DNA from: a virus
DNA: 34,803 nucleotides
IMG/VR virus record: IMGVR_UViG_3300046791_000145
Location: 1 to 34,803 of that record
Reading direction: 5' to 3' (one strand)
Positions within the stretch are counted from its first letter, which is position 1. Every line of letters starts with the position of its first letter. The notes beneath the pieces were generated by a model. The model worked only from the letters and a program-made list of their open reading frames with translations, made no database searches and was not told the DNA's origin. Position numbers and translations under genes: made by a program. Positions 1 to 10,095 of the stretch are shown in pieces.

Positions 1-497
1 TCAAACCCGTCTACGCCTCAGGTGCCGCGGTCACGATTACGCTGGCCTCGCTGGCAGAGTCCAACGACTGGACGGCCGGGCGCCAGTCAAGCGAGATCGA
101 TAACACGTCGAACCTCTACGACGATCTACTCGTCTCGGGGAAGATTACGACGGGCACCACGCCGACGGTCAGCACGCAGATCAATATCTATGTGGCCGCG
201 TGGGACGCGCAAGCGAATGCCTATCCCGACGTGATTACCGGCGCGGGGGATGCGGCGAAAACCTTCACCTCAGTGAACGTGCAGACCGGCGCGGTGAAGA
301 TTCTCAAGGCGATGCTGATTGACTCGACCAGCAATCGCACCTATTACTTCAGCAACGAATCCGTGGCGGCGCTCTTTGGGGGCATCCTGCCGCAGAAAGT
401 GGTGTTCTTCGTCGCCCATAACACGGATGCGAACCTGAACGCGACGGGCGGCAACCACGCCATTGACATCCAGGGCGTGCAGTGGCAGGGCGTCTAA
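1..497 (+). CDS. Virion structural protein, 5'-truncated
   Basis: The reading frame is open from the window edge (first whole codon at position 3) to TAA at 495-497, so the N-terminus lies outside. About 164 residues are visible, rich in Thr, Ala, Val and Asn with alternating polar and hydrophobic stretches, as expected of a beta-rich virion protein. No catalytic motif, signal peptide or membrane segment is visible. It is followed after one base by a lectin-like gene and then a collagen-like fibre, so it most likely belongs to the head-tail or tail-appendage set. I do not recognise the family. An in-frame ATG at 192 is internal and not the true start, because coding character continues upstream of it. 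Confidence 0.75.
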   Translation, partial: KPVYASGAAVTITLASLAESNDWTAGRQSSEIDNTSNLYDDLLVSGKITTGTTPTVSTQINIYVAAWDAQANAYPDVITGAGDAAKTFTSVNVQTGAVKILKAMLIDSTSNRTYYFSNESVAALFGGILPQKVVFFVAHNTDANLNATGGNHAIDIQGVQWQGV

Positions 498-498
498 G

Positions 499-1317
499 AT
501 GTTCCTGAGACTGCCGAGCCGAGCGGGCACGCGGCCGCCCGTGATTTATGGCGTCAACAAAGATTCGTCGCTGGCGCAGGGACTCCTCTCCTGGGTGGAG
601 CCGAACGCGAATGGCCTGATCAACGACTACGGGGAACCCACGGGCGAGACGGGCTTTGGGTCAGGGGGCACGGCGACGATTCTGCCCAATCCCTTCGTGG
701 GCGGATCGAGCTTCTATGCCACGGGCGGATCGGCGCTGGTGCTCGTCGGTGGCGGCACGGGTGATGTGACGAAGGTGAGCACCTGGACACAGCGCCTCGT
801 GTTTACGGTGATGAACTATCCCGGTGCGTTTACGGCGCTCTTGGATGATCCCGGCCGCACCAATAGCGCGTTCCTGAATAGCAGCGGGATCGTGACGTTT
901 TCGGGGTTTCAGTTGACCACGGTGAATATCGCCACGGCCCTCAATCCGCTGACGGCGGGGACGCGCTGGGATATTGTGCTGCGTGGGCAGAGTAATGGCG
1001 GCGCCGTGAGCACGTCCTATGACGGCTGGCTCAATGGCGTGCTGATGGGCACGGGTGCGCCGGGTGGCGGATCCACGTGGGACTTCTCCGGGGTGATTAC
1101 GACCGCCTTCGGATCGAATCCATCCGGTGGCGGCTCCGTGCCGGATTGCTTCTATGAATGTATTCAGCAGTGGACGCGCAAGCTGACCGACGAGGAAGTC
1201 TTCCGGCTGTATAACCCTCCGACGCGCTGGGATCTGTATTGGACGCCCAGTAATCGCACGTTCTTCCATGTGCCCGCAGTCACGACGGGCAAAACGTTCT
1301 TTCTGATCCCGAACTAA
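499..1317 (+). CDS. LamG/concanavalin-like phage surface protein
   Basis: A 272-residue protein starting at ATG 499, one base after the preceding stop. An in-frame ATG at 463 would overlap the upstream gene and is less likely. The body is Gly/Thr/Ser-rich and beta-strand-like. Near the C-terminus the segment [14 protein letters not shown] followed by [10 protein letters not shown] is typical of LamG/concanavalin-like jellyroll domains in phage surface proteins, where an R-x-L-[ST]-x-x-E helix precedes the last strand. The likely role is glycan or host-surface binding, or decoration of the virion. It lies directly upstream of the large collagen-like fibre. The fold is inferred from pattern only. 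Confidence 0.7.
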   Translation: MFLRLPSRAGTRPPVIYGVNKDSSLAQGLLSWVEPNANGLINDYGEPTGETGFGSGGTATILPNPFVGGSSFYATGGSALVLVGGGTGDVTKVSTWTQRLVFTVMNYPGAFTALLDDPGRTNSAFLNSSGIVTFSGFQLTTVNIATALNPLTAGTRWDIVLRGQSNGGAVSTSYDGWLNGVLMGTGAPGGGSTWDFSGVITTAFGSNPSGGGSVPDCFYECIQQWTRKLTDEEVFRLYNPPTRWDLYWTPSNRTFFHVPAVTTGKTFFLIPN

Positions 1318-1318
1318 C

Positions 1319-3177
<1,859 letters not shown>

Positions 3178-3178
<1 letters not shown>

Positions 3179-4068
3179 TGCGCGTCTCGGTGGTGATGAT
3201 TTGCAAGAACGAAGAGGCGGTGCTGGCCCGCTGTCTGGAGTCGGTGAAAGAAGCCGACGAGATTATCATTTGCGATACAGGCTCCACGGATCGCACCATC
3301 GAGATTGCGCAGCAGTTCACGGACAAGGTCTTCACGGATTACGTCTGGGAGGACAACTTCGCCAAGGCGCGGAACCATGCGCTCAGCAAGGCCACGGGCG
3401 ACTGGGTGCTCTCGATTGACGCCGATGAATACCTGACCTGTCCCTTCAGCGCGGTGCGCGAAGCGGTGGCGAAGGGGTTTATGGCGGTCAACGTCAAGAT
3501 GACGGCCGAATCTGGCCCGCCGTCCCACTTCTGGTTCCCCCGGCTCTTTCTGCGCTCCCCGAATGTCTGGTGGGAAGGCGCGATTCATAACCATATCTCC
3601 GTGATGGGCGAGGACGTGGGCGCGGTGACACTGACCTACGGCTATTCGCCGGCCCACACCCTGGATCCCCTGCGCTCGATGCGGATTCTGGAGAAGGAAG
3701 TGGCGGATCGGCCCGATTGCATCCGCGAGCGGTTCTATTTAGGCCGGGAATACTTCTACCGGGGCCAGTATGACCAAGCCCTGGTGATGCTCGGGCGCTA
3801 CGTCCAGCAGTCCCGGTTCCTCGCGGAGAAGGCCGAAGCCTTCCTGACGATGTCCCGGGTCTATTGGGCGCTGCACATGCCGGATGATGCGCGGGATGCG
3901 CTGGTGCAATGCCTGATCATCAATCCTCGCTTCAAGGAAGCGGTGCTGTTCATGGCGGAACTGGCAGGGGACGGGTCCAATAATCCCCGCTGGCAGAAGA
4001 ACGCGGATCAGTGGAAGCGGATGGCGGAGACGGCGGATAACGACGGCGTGCTCTTTCTGCGCACATGA
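3178..4068 (+). CDS. Family 2 glycosyltransferase with TPR-like tail
   Basis: A 296-residue protein. ATG 3178 overlaps the fibre gene's TAA (TAATG); an upstream in-frame GTG at 3148 is less likely because the GT-A fold begins at once with RVSVVMICKNEE. The N-terminal half carries GT2 hallmarks: the nucleotide-sugar segment IICDTGSTDRT at about 30-40 and the metal-binding DADE at 81-84. The C-terminal part, from about residue 185, is helical and TPR-like (the FYLGREYFYRGQYDQALVML segment), as in SunS-type and other GT2 enzymes that modify proteins. The expected reaction is sugar transfer from a nucleotide sugar to a protein or glycan. Its position, coupled to a Thr-rich collagen fibre, makes that fibre a plausible acceptor (inference). 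Confidence 0.9.
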
Positions 4069-5114
4069 ACTATCTCCTGTCGCCTCATGACGACGATTCG
4101 GCGCTCTTTGCGGCCGTGACGTGCCTACGGGAGCAGCCGACGGTGGTCGTGGTGACGGATTCCGTCGTGCAGCCGGCGCGTGGCGAGACCGGCTGTTCCG
4201 CGGAGGAACGGGCGGAAGAGACCGAGAAGGCCCATGCGGTGCTGGGTTGTCAGACGCGGCGCCTCGGCCTGCCGGACGACGGGTTGACGATGGCGGCGCT
4301 GATCGCGGCCTTCGGCACGCTGCCGGACGTGGAAACGGTGTATGCCCCGGCGCTCGAGGGCGGGCATCCCCACCATGATCTGGTCAGTCTTGCGGCGGCG
4401 GCGGTCTTCGGGACGGAGACCCTACAGTGCTATGCGACCTATCAGAAGCTCAGTCAGTATCGGGATGTCGATCTGCAGCCGGTGGGCACGACGGAAGTGG
4501 AGTGGACGCGCCCCGAGTATCAGCAGAAGCTGCAGGCGTTGATCTGTTATGAGAGCCAACTGCGGGTCAACCCGATGCACTTCCGGGCCGTCGAAGGGCG
4601 CAGCGAGTGGCTGTCTGGCTTCTCCCGGCTGCATCTCGGGTGTGGTACGCGCATCTTCCCCGGCTGGGTCAACGTGGACCGGAAAGCGCCGGCGGTGCCC
4701 AGCAGCTTCTTTACGCGCTGCGACATCGTGGCCGAACCGTTGCCGCTGGATGACGCCAGCGTCGATTATGTGTTCTCGGAGGACTTCCTCGAGCATCTGC
4801 CGCCTGAGCGTCGGGTGGCGGTGATCAACGAAGTCAACCGGGTGCTCGTGCCGGGGGGCGTCATGGAGCACTACGTGCCGAACGCCGGCAGCCGGAATGC
4901 CTACGGCTCCCCGAGTCATCTGTCCCACTGGAACGCGCAGGTCTTCGAGCATTTCGACGTGGACTCCCATCGCTGGGCGAAGGATCGGGCCTTTGAAGGC
5001 ATTCAGGGCGGTTTCAAGAAGGTCAGTGCGGATCTGCTGAACTGGCAAGTCGAAGAGGACGGCGTGAAGCGGGCGCAGTCGCTGCGGGTGCGCTATCGGA
5101 AGGTCACGTGCTGA
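4065..5114 (+). CDS. PIG-L deacetylase-methyltransferase fusion
   Basis: A 349-residue protein in ATGA overlap with the glycosyltransferase. Residues 1-180 resemble the PIG-L/LmbE family of zinc N-acetyl-sugar deacetylases: SPHDDD at 6-11 corresponds to the usual AHPDDE motif, and GGHPHHD at 99-105 to the downstream His motif. From about residue 187 a class I SAM-dependent methyltransferase follows, with LHLGCGT at 189-195 (motif I), the acidic WVNVD after strand 2, DIVAEPLPLDDASVDYVFSE, then LEHLP and VLVPGG. The two domains suggest de-N-acetylation of an amino sugar followed by N- or O-methylation, in the cytoplasm and probably on the sugar made or attached by neighbouring enzymes. Domain calls are strong; substrate is unknown. 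Confidence 0.85.
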   Translation: MNYLLSPHDDDSALFAAVTCLREQPTVVVVTDSVVQPARGETGCSAEERAEETEKAHAVLGCQTRRLGLPDDGLTMAALIAAFGTLPDVETVYAPALEGGHPHHDLVSLAAAAVFGTETLQCYATYQKLSQYRDVDLQPVGTTEVEWTRPEYQQKLQALICYESQLRVNPMHFRAVEGRSEWLSGFSRLHLGCGTRIFPGWVNVDRKAPAVPSSFFTRCDIVAEPLPLDDASVDYVFSEDFLEHLPPERRVAVINEVNRVLVPGGVMEHYVPNAGSRNAYGSPSHLSHWNAQVFEHFDVDSHRWAKDRAFEGIQGGFKKVSADLLNWQVEEDGVKRAQSLRVRYRKVTC

Positions 5115-5932
5115 GAAAGACCTTTCTCCTGCCGCAGTTCGGGCCGCCCTTCCCGTGGACGGAGCAATATCTCGAGCACATCGGTAGCCTTGCGCCCTAT
5201 GGCTGGTCGTGGAAGATTCTCACGCCGCATAGCTATACGTCGAAGAGCCCGAACGTCGAGATTGTGCCGATGACGTTCGCGCAGTTCGATGCGCGGGTGA
5301 AAGCGATCACTGGCGTGGACTCGGGCAACTTCCTTGATGCCGACTTCCTGCCGGTGAAGCTCCTGAGTGATTATTACCCAGCCTTCGGGGAGTTGTTCGC
5401 GGACCTCCTCACCGACTGTGACTACTGGAGCATCACCAACTGGGATGTGCTCTACGGCCGACTGGATCACTTCCTGCCCGACGAGACACTGGCACAGTAT
5501 GACCTCTGGTCCGACGATCACCATCACGTCAACAGCCTGTGGTGCCTCTACAAGAACGAGCCGCGGATCAATGCGCTCTACCGGCTCGTCCCGCACTGGG
5601 AGGAGATGTTCCAGGTCAATGGGCGGCCGATCTTCGGGTTTGATGAGATTTATTTCGACCTGATTGTGCGGCAGCTCGCGGACGCGGGGCAGATTCGCTT
5701 CGGCCATCCGCCGTATTTCGCGGTGCATAGCTACGACCGGCTGATTCAGCATCAGCCGACGCCGAATCTCTCCTTGGCGCCGGATGGCGCGTTGATTGAG
5801 TGCTTTAACGATGACTTTGCGCCGCTGACACATTACCCCGCGTGGCGGGGCTTCTTTGGGCGGGAGATTGCCTACTTTCATTTCCTGAGCACGAAAACAT
5901 GGCCCGCACTGCGACCCTATCCCGTCCGGTAA
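5108..5932 (+). CDS. DUF6625-like putative glycosyltransferase
   Basis: A 274-residue protein starting at GTG 5108 inside the end of the previous gene (7-base overlap). It opens with a strand and aromatic loop (TFLLPQFGPPFPWTEQYLEH), then WSWKILTP and VEIVPMTFAQFDARVK. This layout resembles DUF6625, a family in glycan gene clusters thought to have a GT-A-like fold. The segment DCDYWSITNWDVLYGRL is where that family has its acidic D-x-D-like region. An LPS/capsule-type sugar transferase role fits the neighbours, but catalysis is not proven by visible motifs. The family assignment is from memory and moderately secure. Confidence 0.65.
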   Translation: MLRKTFLLPQFGPPFPWTEQYLEHIGSLAPYGWSWKILTPHSYTSKSPNVEIVPMTFAQFDARVKAITGVDSGNFLDADFLPVKLLSDYYPAFGELFADLLTDCDYWSITNWDVLYGRLDHFLPDETLAQYDLWSDDHHHVNSLWCLYKNEPRINALYRLVPHWEEMFQVNGRPIFGFDEIYFDLIVRQLADAGQIRFGHPPYFAVHSYDRLIQHQPTPNLSLAPDGALIECFNDDFAPLTHYPAWRGFFGREIAYFHFLSTKTWPALRPYPVR

Positions 5933-7173
5933 CGTCGGTCTACCGGGAGATTGACGCCTGTCGGATGACGGGCAGCCGGGACCTTGTGTCCCTGCTGGAC
6001 CTCGGAGAGATGGCCCTGACCGGCATCTTCCCGAAGCCGGGCGTCGAGGTGCCCAGCGGGCCGGTCGAACTGGTGTTGTGTCCTGATGGCGGCTTGGTGC
6101 AGTTGCGGCAGAGTTACGCGCCTTCGCTGATGTATGGCGAGCACTACGGCTATCGGTCTGGGTTGAACGGCTCGATGGTGCGGCACTTGGCCGGCATTGC
6201 GGCCTCGCTGGAGAAGCGGTGTCCGACGCGGGCCGGCGATGTGGTGCTGGACATTGGCAGCAATGACGGCACGCTGCTCGGGTCCTATGAGAACATGGGC
6301 CAGAAGTTTCTCGGCATGGACCCGACGGCGGCGAAGTTTGGCCGGTTCTACGCGCCGCATATCCAGCCGGTGACTGAGTTCTTTTCGGCGGCTCGGTATC
6401 GTCAGATCATGGGCGACCAATCAGCGCGCATCGTGACCTCGGTCGCCATGCTCTATGACCTTGATTGCCCACTCGAGTTCATGCAGTCGGTGTCGCGCAT
6501 TCTGGCCGATGATGGCATCTGGTATACGGAACAGAGCTACCTGCCGGCCCTGCTTGACCAGTGCGCCTATGACACGATCTGCCACGAGCATCTGGAGTAT
6601 TACGGCCTGACGCAGTTGCAGTGGATGGCTGACCGCGCAGACCTGCGGATCATCGAGGCCACGCAGAATGACACCAACGGCGGATCATTAGCCGTCACGT
6701 TCGCGCATCGGCAGTCTCGGCATCGCTCAGATAGCGCCAATCTTGCGCTGCTCCTGGGCGCGGAGCGTCGTCGTGGACTGGACGAGCCTGACGGCTTCGC
6801 AGCCTTCCAATCGGCCGTGGCACGGCATCGCGTCGAACTGCCGGCGCTGATTCGCTCGCTGCGAGCGGCTGGCAAGACGGTATTCGGCTACGGCGCCTCC
6901 ACAAAGGGCAACGTCCTGCTGCAAGCCTGCGGCTTGACGGCTGATGACCTACCGTGCATCGCGGATGTCAATCCCGACAAGCATGGCTGCGTGACGCCTG
7001 GGACGCACATCCCGATTGTCTCGGAAGCGGAGGCGCATGCGCAGCAGCCGGATTACTTTCTGGTCCTGCCATGGCACTTCCGCGACTTCATCATCGAGCG
7101 CGAAGCGGCCTTCTTGGCGCGTGGCGGCAAGCTGATCTTCCCGCTGCCGACCATCGACGTGGTGGGCGCATGA
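5899..7173 (+). CDS. Sugar C-methyltransferase, TylCIII/NovU type
   Basis: A 424-residue protein. ATG 5899 is chosen over an in-frame ATG at 5842 because family homology begins near residue 15, and 5899 leaves a 34-base overlap with the preceding gene. The three-part layout of C-3/C-5 sugar methyltransferases is present: an N-terminal zinc-type domain (21-64), a Rossmann core with LDIGSNDGTL at 117-126 and ICHEHLEYYG at 227-236, and a C-terminal domain with GYGASTKGNVLLQACGL, NPDKHGCVTPGTHIPI and DYFLVLPWHFRDFI. Relatives methylate the carbon of TDP-deoxysugars. Two oddities: each CxxC pair of the zinc site keeps only its first Cys (C21/T24 and C61/G64), and the usual YHEH is CHEH. It probably makes a branched sugar for the cassette. 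Confidence 0.87.
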   Translation: MARTATLSRPVTSVYREIDACRMTGSRDLVSLLDLGEMALTGIFPKPGVEVPSGPVELVLCPDGGLVQLRQSYAPSLMYGEHYGYRSGLNGSMVRHLAGIAASLEKRCPTRAGDVVLDIGSNDGTLLGSYENMGQKFLGMDPTAAKFGRFYAPHIQPVTEFFSAARYRQIMGDQSARIVTSVAMLYDLDCPLEFMQSVSRILADDGIWYTEQSYLPALLDQCAYDTICHEHLEYYGLTQLQWMADRADLRIIEATQNDTNGGSLAVTFAHRQSRHRSDSANLALLLGAERRRGLDEPDGFAAFQSAVARHRVELPALIRSLRAAGKTVFGYGASTKGNVLLQACGLTADDLPCIADVNPDKHGCVTPGTHIPIVSEAEAHAQQPDYFLVLPWHFRDFIIEREAAFLARGGKLIFPLPTIDVVGA

Positions 7174-7775
7174 GCCTGCAGCCCGGTCAGCCCGGAAACG
7201 ACGGTTACTGGAAGAAGGGTCTAGGTCCTTGGAGCGGCAAGAAAAGGCCGCCGATGTCTCCAGAGTGGAAGGCCAAGATAGCTGCCGCTTTGGTGGGTAA
7301 ATCCGGGCGCATTCCAAGTGAAGAAACAAGAAAGAAGATGAGTCTATCCGGCCGGATGAGAGCGCCAATGTCTGACGCCACGAAGGCAAAGATGAGCGCT
7401 GCTCGGATGGGTAGATCAATGAATCTAAGCAGCGAGGCGCGCCGTCTTCGCGGCCTCAACGTAAAAGGACCAAAGCATTGGAACTGGAAGGACGGAAAGA
7501 CTCGCCTCAGCAGACAAATCAGGCAGATATTCGAATACCGTGAATGGCGCAAGGCTGTCTACGCGAGGGACAACCATACCTGTTTGAAGTGCGGAATCAC
7601 AGGCGCGGATCTACATGCCGATCACATTTATCCATTCGCTAAAATATTAGATGAATGCAGGGTCACCTCAATCGAGGCGGCTCTCCAATGTGATCGGCTA
7701 TGGGATGTTCGAAACGGAAGAACGCTTTGTGTGCCGTGTCACCGCATGACTGAGACATATGCTAAACCCGCGTAA
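7170..7775 (+). CDS. NUMOD3/HNH homing-type endonuclease
   Basis: A 201-residue protein starting at ATG 7170 in ATGA overlap with the methyltransferase; upstream in-frame starts lie inside that gene. Residues 25-85 carry repeated NUMOD3-like DNA-binding motifs (SPEWKAKIAAALVG, SEETRKKMSLSG, SDATKAKMSAARMG). The C-terminal HNH domain has C138/C141, HADH at 149-152, N182 in NGRTL, and C187/C190-H191. Such free-standing enzymes cut DNA site-specifically and spread by copying themselves into cut alleles. The gene is visibly richer in A/T and uses AAA, AGA, ATA and TTA codons that neighbours avoid, consistent with recent transfer. It interrupts an otherwise continuous sugar cassette and overlaps the next gene by 17 bases. 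Confidence 0.9.
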   Translation: MSLQPGQPGNDGYWKKGLGPWSGKKRPPMSPEWKAKIAAALVGKSGRIPSEETRKKMSLSGRMRAPMSDATKAKMSAARMGRSMNLSSEARRLRGLNVKGPKHWNWKDGKTRLSRQIRQIFEYREWRKAVYARDNHTCLKCGITGADLHADHIYPFAKILDECRVTSIEAALQCDRLWDVRNGRTLCVPCHRMTETYAKPA

Positions 7776-8325
7776 CGTCTCCTGCGCTCTGATCACGAAG
7801 GATCCCATCTATCCGCAGGTCATTGTGGACCGCGTGATGGCGGTGGGCTTCGGGGAATGTCTATTCCTGACGCACTGCGACAGCCCGCACCGGAAGCAGG
7901 ACCTGTTCGCCAAGGCGCAGCACGATTATCTGTATTACCAGGATGACGACTGTCTTGCATCGATAGCGGAGTTGCTGGCCGCGGCGGAACCGAACCGCAT
8001 TACTTGCGCTATGAAGCCGTCGCATCTGGCCTCCTATGCGAAGAGCCGCATTGCCCTGCTCGGGTGGGGCTCGATCTTCCCGAAGCGGACGATTCAGGTG
8101 CTCGATCAGTATCGGGCGGTCTACGGCGAGGATCACGTCTACAAGCGAGAGACGGAGCGGATCATGACGTGGCTGTCCTTCCCGCAGACGCGGCTCGACC
8201 TGCCGATTGAGGATCTGCCGTCGGCATGGGCGCCGGATCGGCTGTCGATGCAGCCGGGGCACTACGACTACATTCCACTGGTGGAACGCCGCTGCGCTGA
8301 ACTCGGCCAAGAGGTGCTGCTGTAA
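7759..8325 (+). CDS. Small glycosyltransferase-like protein
   Basis: A 188-residue protein whose ATG lies within the end of the endonuclease gene. It opens with a GT-A-like strand (CALITKDPIYP), followed by VDRVMAVGFGECLFLTHCDSP. The metal-type DxD appears in DYLYYQDDDC at about 53-62, preceded by a Tyr-rich strand as in small GT-A transferases. The later HYDYIPLVERRC segment is unassigned. The fold suggests a nucleotide-sugar transferase acting with the upstream cassette. The canonical second half of GT2 is short, so it could instead be a degenerate sugar-binding relative. Its last base is shared with the ATG of the next small gene (TAATG). Confidence 0.6.
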   Translation: MLNPRNVSCALITKDPIYPQVIVDRVMAVGFGECLFLTHCDSPHRKQDLFAKAQHDYLYYQDDDCLASIAELLAAAEPNRITCAMKPSHLASYAKSRIALLGWGSIFPKRTIQVLDQYRAVYGEDHVYKRETERIMTWLSFPQTRLDLPIEDLPSAWAPDRLSMQPGHYDYIPLVERRCAELGQEVLL

Positions 8326-8438
8326 TGGGTGGCTTCCCCTTTGGCGGCGGGTATTTTGCGCTCTACGCGCAAGCGGTGGGCTCGACGCCGCCGACGCCGG
8401 GCACGTTACATCTCCTCCCGCTGATGGGGGTAGGCTAG
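8325..8438 (+). CDS. Small Gly-rich protein (37 aa)
   Basis: A short frame starting at ATG 8325, coupled by TAATG to the upstream gene and by TAGTG to the downstream adaptor gene. The product begins MGGFPFGGGYFALYAQA and ends in a Pro/Leu/Gly stretch. The double overlap and absence of leftover spacing argue that it is translated. No function is recognised; tiny Gly/Phe-rich proteins do occur next to phage head-tail genes. Confidence 0.55.
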   Translation: MGGFPFGGGYFALYAQAVGSTPPTPGTLHLLPLMGVG

Positions 8439-9568
8439 TGCCCCGCGTCACGCTCGACAACTTCATCGGCGGGTCGAATCGGTTGCGCTCCATTCAGGCG
8501 AATCCAGATGAGACCTACAACCTCTTCCTCGAATCGACGCAACCGGGGAATGAGAAGGCGCCGATCTATCTGCAGGGCACGCCGGGGCTCTCCCCTCGGT
8601 TTGTGGCGCCGGATCAGCCGGTGCGGGGCTTATTCAGCATCAATGGACGAGCCTTCTGTGTGGCGGGCGCGACGTTCTTTGAGTTCTTTAGTGATGACAC
8701 CATCGGGCCGACCTATACCGTGACGAATGACAATCAGCCGGTGTCGTGGGCCAGCAATGGCACGGCCGGGAATCAGTTGATGATTGTCTCGGGCGGGGAT
8801 GGCTATATCTATAACACCGCGACGTTGGTCTTTACCCAGATCACGGATCCGGATTTTCCGGTGCCCTGCAAGATGTGCGAGTTTCTCAACGGCTACTTCC
8901 TGGCGCTCAAGGGCGGGGGATCACGGTCCTTCTCGTGGTCGAATCTGGAAGATGGCCTGATGTGGGACACGCTGGACGTGGCGGAACGCTCATCGACGGC
9001 CGACAACCTCGGGGCGCTGATTCGGTCGCACGAAGAAATCTGGATGATGGGCGGGCAGACAACCCAAGTCTATATTAACAGTGGCGCCGCCTCGAGCATC
9101 TGGGATCCGGTCGCGGGTGTGGTGCTGGAGTTTGGCGTGCTCGGGCCGTTCTCCGTGCAGCGCATGGATAACACACTGTTCTGGCTCGGCTCCAGCGTGG
9201 ACGGCTTCGGCGTGGTCTATCGGGCTGATGGTTATAGCCCGAAGCGTATCTCCACATTTGGTGTTGAGCAGGCCATTCAGCAGGAAGACAATCCGACCGA
9301 TGCGCGGGCGTTCACCTTTCAAATGAACGGCCATTTGTTCTATGCGCTGCTCCTGCCGCGGTCGCAATGGACGTGGCTCTATGACATCACCATGGACCGC
9401 TGGACGAAGTGGGCGACGTGGGATACGACGACCGCCGAATGGCTGCCCCATCGAGCCTGTTGCCATATTTTTGAGTTTGGGACGCACCTTGTGGGGGATC
9501 GGTTCTCTGGGGCCGTCTATGAGATGAGCATGAGCCTATTTGATGAAACCCTCGTGGCGGCGATTTAG
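8438..9568 (+). CDS. P22 gp10-like stabilisation protein, N-terminal part
   Basis: A 376-residue protein from GTG 8438 (TAGTG overlap). It follows the phage stabilisation family (P22 gp10, a tail-hub adaptor that seals packaged DNA) along its length: an opening FIGGSNRLRS with ETYNLFLE, LQGTPGLSPRF, VRGLFSINGRAFCVAG, DGYIYNTATLVFTQITDPDF, LNGYFLALKGG, DNTLFWLGSS, YSPKRISTFGVEQAI, GHLFYALLLP, WTWLYDITMDRWTKW and HLVGDRFSGAVYEM. It stops just after VYEMSMSLFDETLVAAI, where family members continue through an R-x-x-R-R linker into a C-terminal domain. That missing domain is encoded separately at 11132-11440. The stop is followed at once by GGAGGAG, the ribosome site of the next gene. Confidence 0.85.
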   Translation: MPRVTLDNFIGGSNRLRSIQANPDETYNLFLESTQPGNEKAPIYLQGTPGLSPRFVAPDQPVRGLFSINGRAFCVAGATFFEFFSDDTIGPTYTVTNDNQPVSWASNGTAGNQLMIVSGGDGYIYNTATLVFTQITDPDFPVPCKMCEFLNGYFLALKGGGSRSFSWSNLEDGLMWDTLDVAERSSTADNLGALIRSHEEIWMMGGQTTQVYINSGAASSIWDPVAGVVLEFGVLGPFSVQRMDNTLFWLGSSVDGFGVVYRADGYSPKRISTFGVEQAIQQEDNPTDARAFTFQMNGHLFYALLLPRSQWTWLYDITMDRWTKWATWDTTTAEWLPHRACCHIFEFGTHLVGDRFSGAVYEMSMSLFDETLVAAI

Positions 9569-9576
9569 GAGGAGCG

Positions 9577-10095
9577 GTGAGCAGCCCGAATCTGACGAAT
9601 ACAGACGCCGAACTTGACGGATCGGCCGTCGTTTACGGCGTGCCTTCGGCGACGCGGCTGCTTGAGGCGCAGAATGGCGCCTTTGGTGCGACCCGAGCGC
9701 GGTATCGCATCGACCTGGTGACGATTGCGGCGGCGAACGTCAAGCTCCTGCATTCGACGCCCTATACGCTGGTGGCCTCACAAGGCAGTGGCACGATTAT
9801 CAACGTGCATCGCATCAGCTTTGCCAGCACGTTTGTCTCTGTGGCCTACACTGGCGCGAACAATCTGGAGTTCCGCTATACCGGGGCCTCTGGCGCCAAG
9901 GTCGTGGCCGACATTGCCGCGGCCACATTGAACTTTGCCAGTGGGACGAAGTATGCCCTCGTCGCCGGCGTGACGACTGAACTGACGCAGGTTGCGAACA
10001 GTCCGATTGTCGTTGTCGTGCCGACGGCGGATCCTGGGGCCGGCGATAGCATCATCAATTTCTATGTGGAATACACCGTGCTGACGGCCCCCTAA
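9577..10095 (+). CDS. Beta-rich virion protein, unknown
   Basis: A 172-residue protein beginning at GTG 9577 behind a strong ribosome site (GGAGGAG, 9568-9574). The sequence is Thr/Ala/Val-rich with a small-strand pattern (IINVHRISFASTFVSVAY, KYALVAGVTTELTQ) and ends VEYTVLTAP. No catalytic motif or membrane segment is visible. It lies between the two parts of the gp10-like adaptor and is coupled by TAATG to the next gene, so both probably entered the locus together. A decoration or tail-surface protein is possible, but the family is not recognised. Confidence 0.75.
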   Translation: MSSPNLTNTDAELDGSAVVYGVPSATRLLEAQNGAFGATRARYRIDLVTIAAANVKLLHSTPYTLVASQGSGTIINVHRISFASTFVSVAYTGANNLEFRYTGASGAKVVADIAAATLNFASGTKYALVAGVTTELTQVANSPIVVVVPTADPGAGDSIINFYVEYTVLTAP

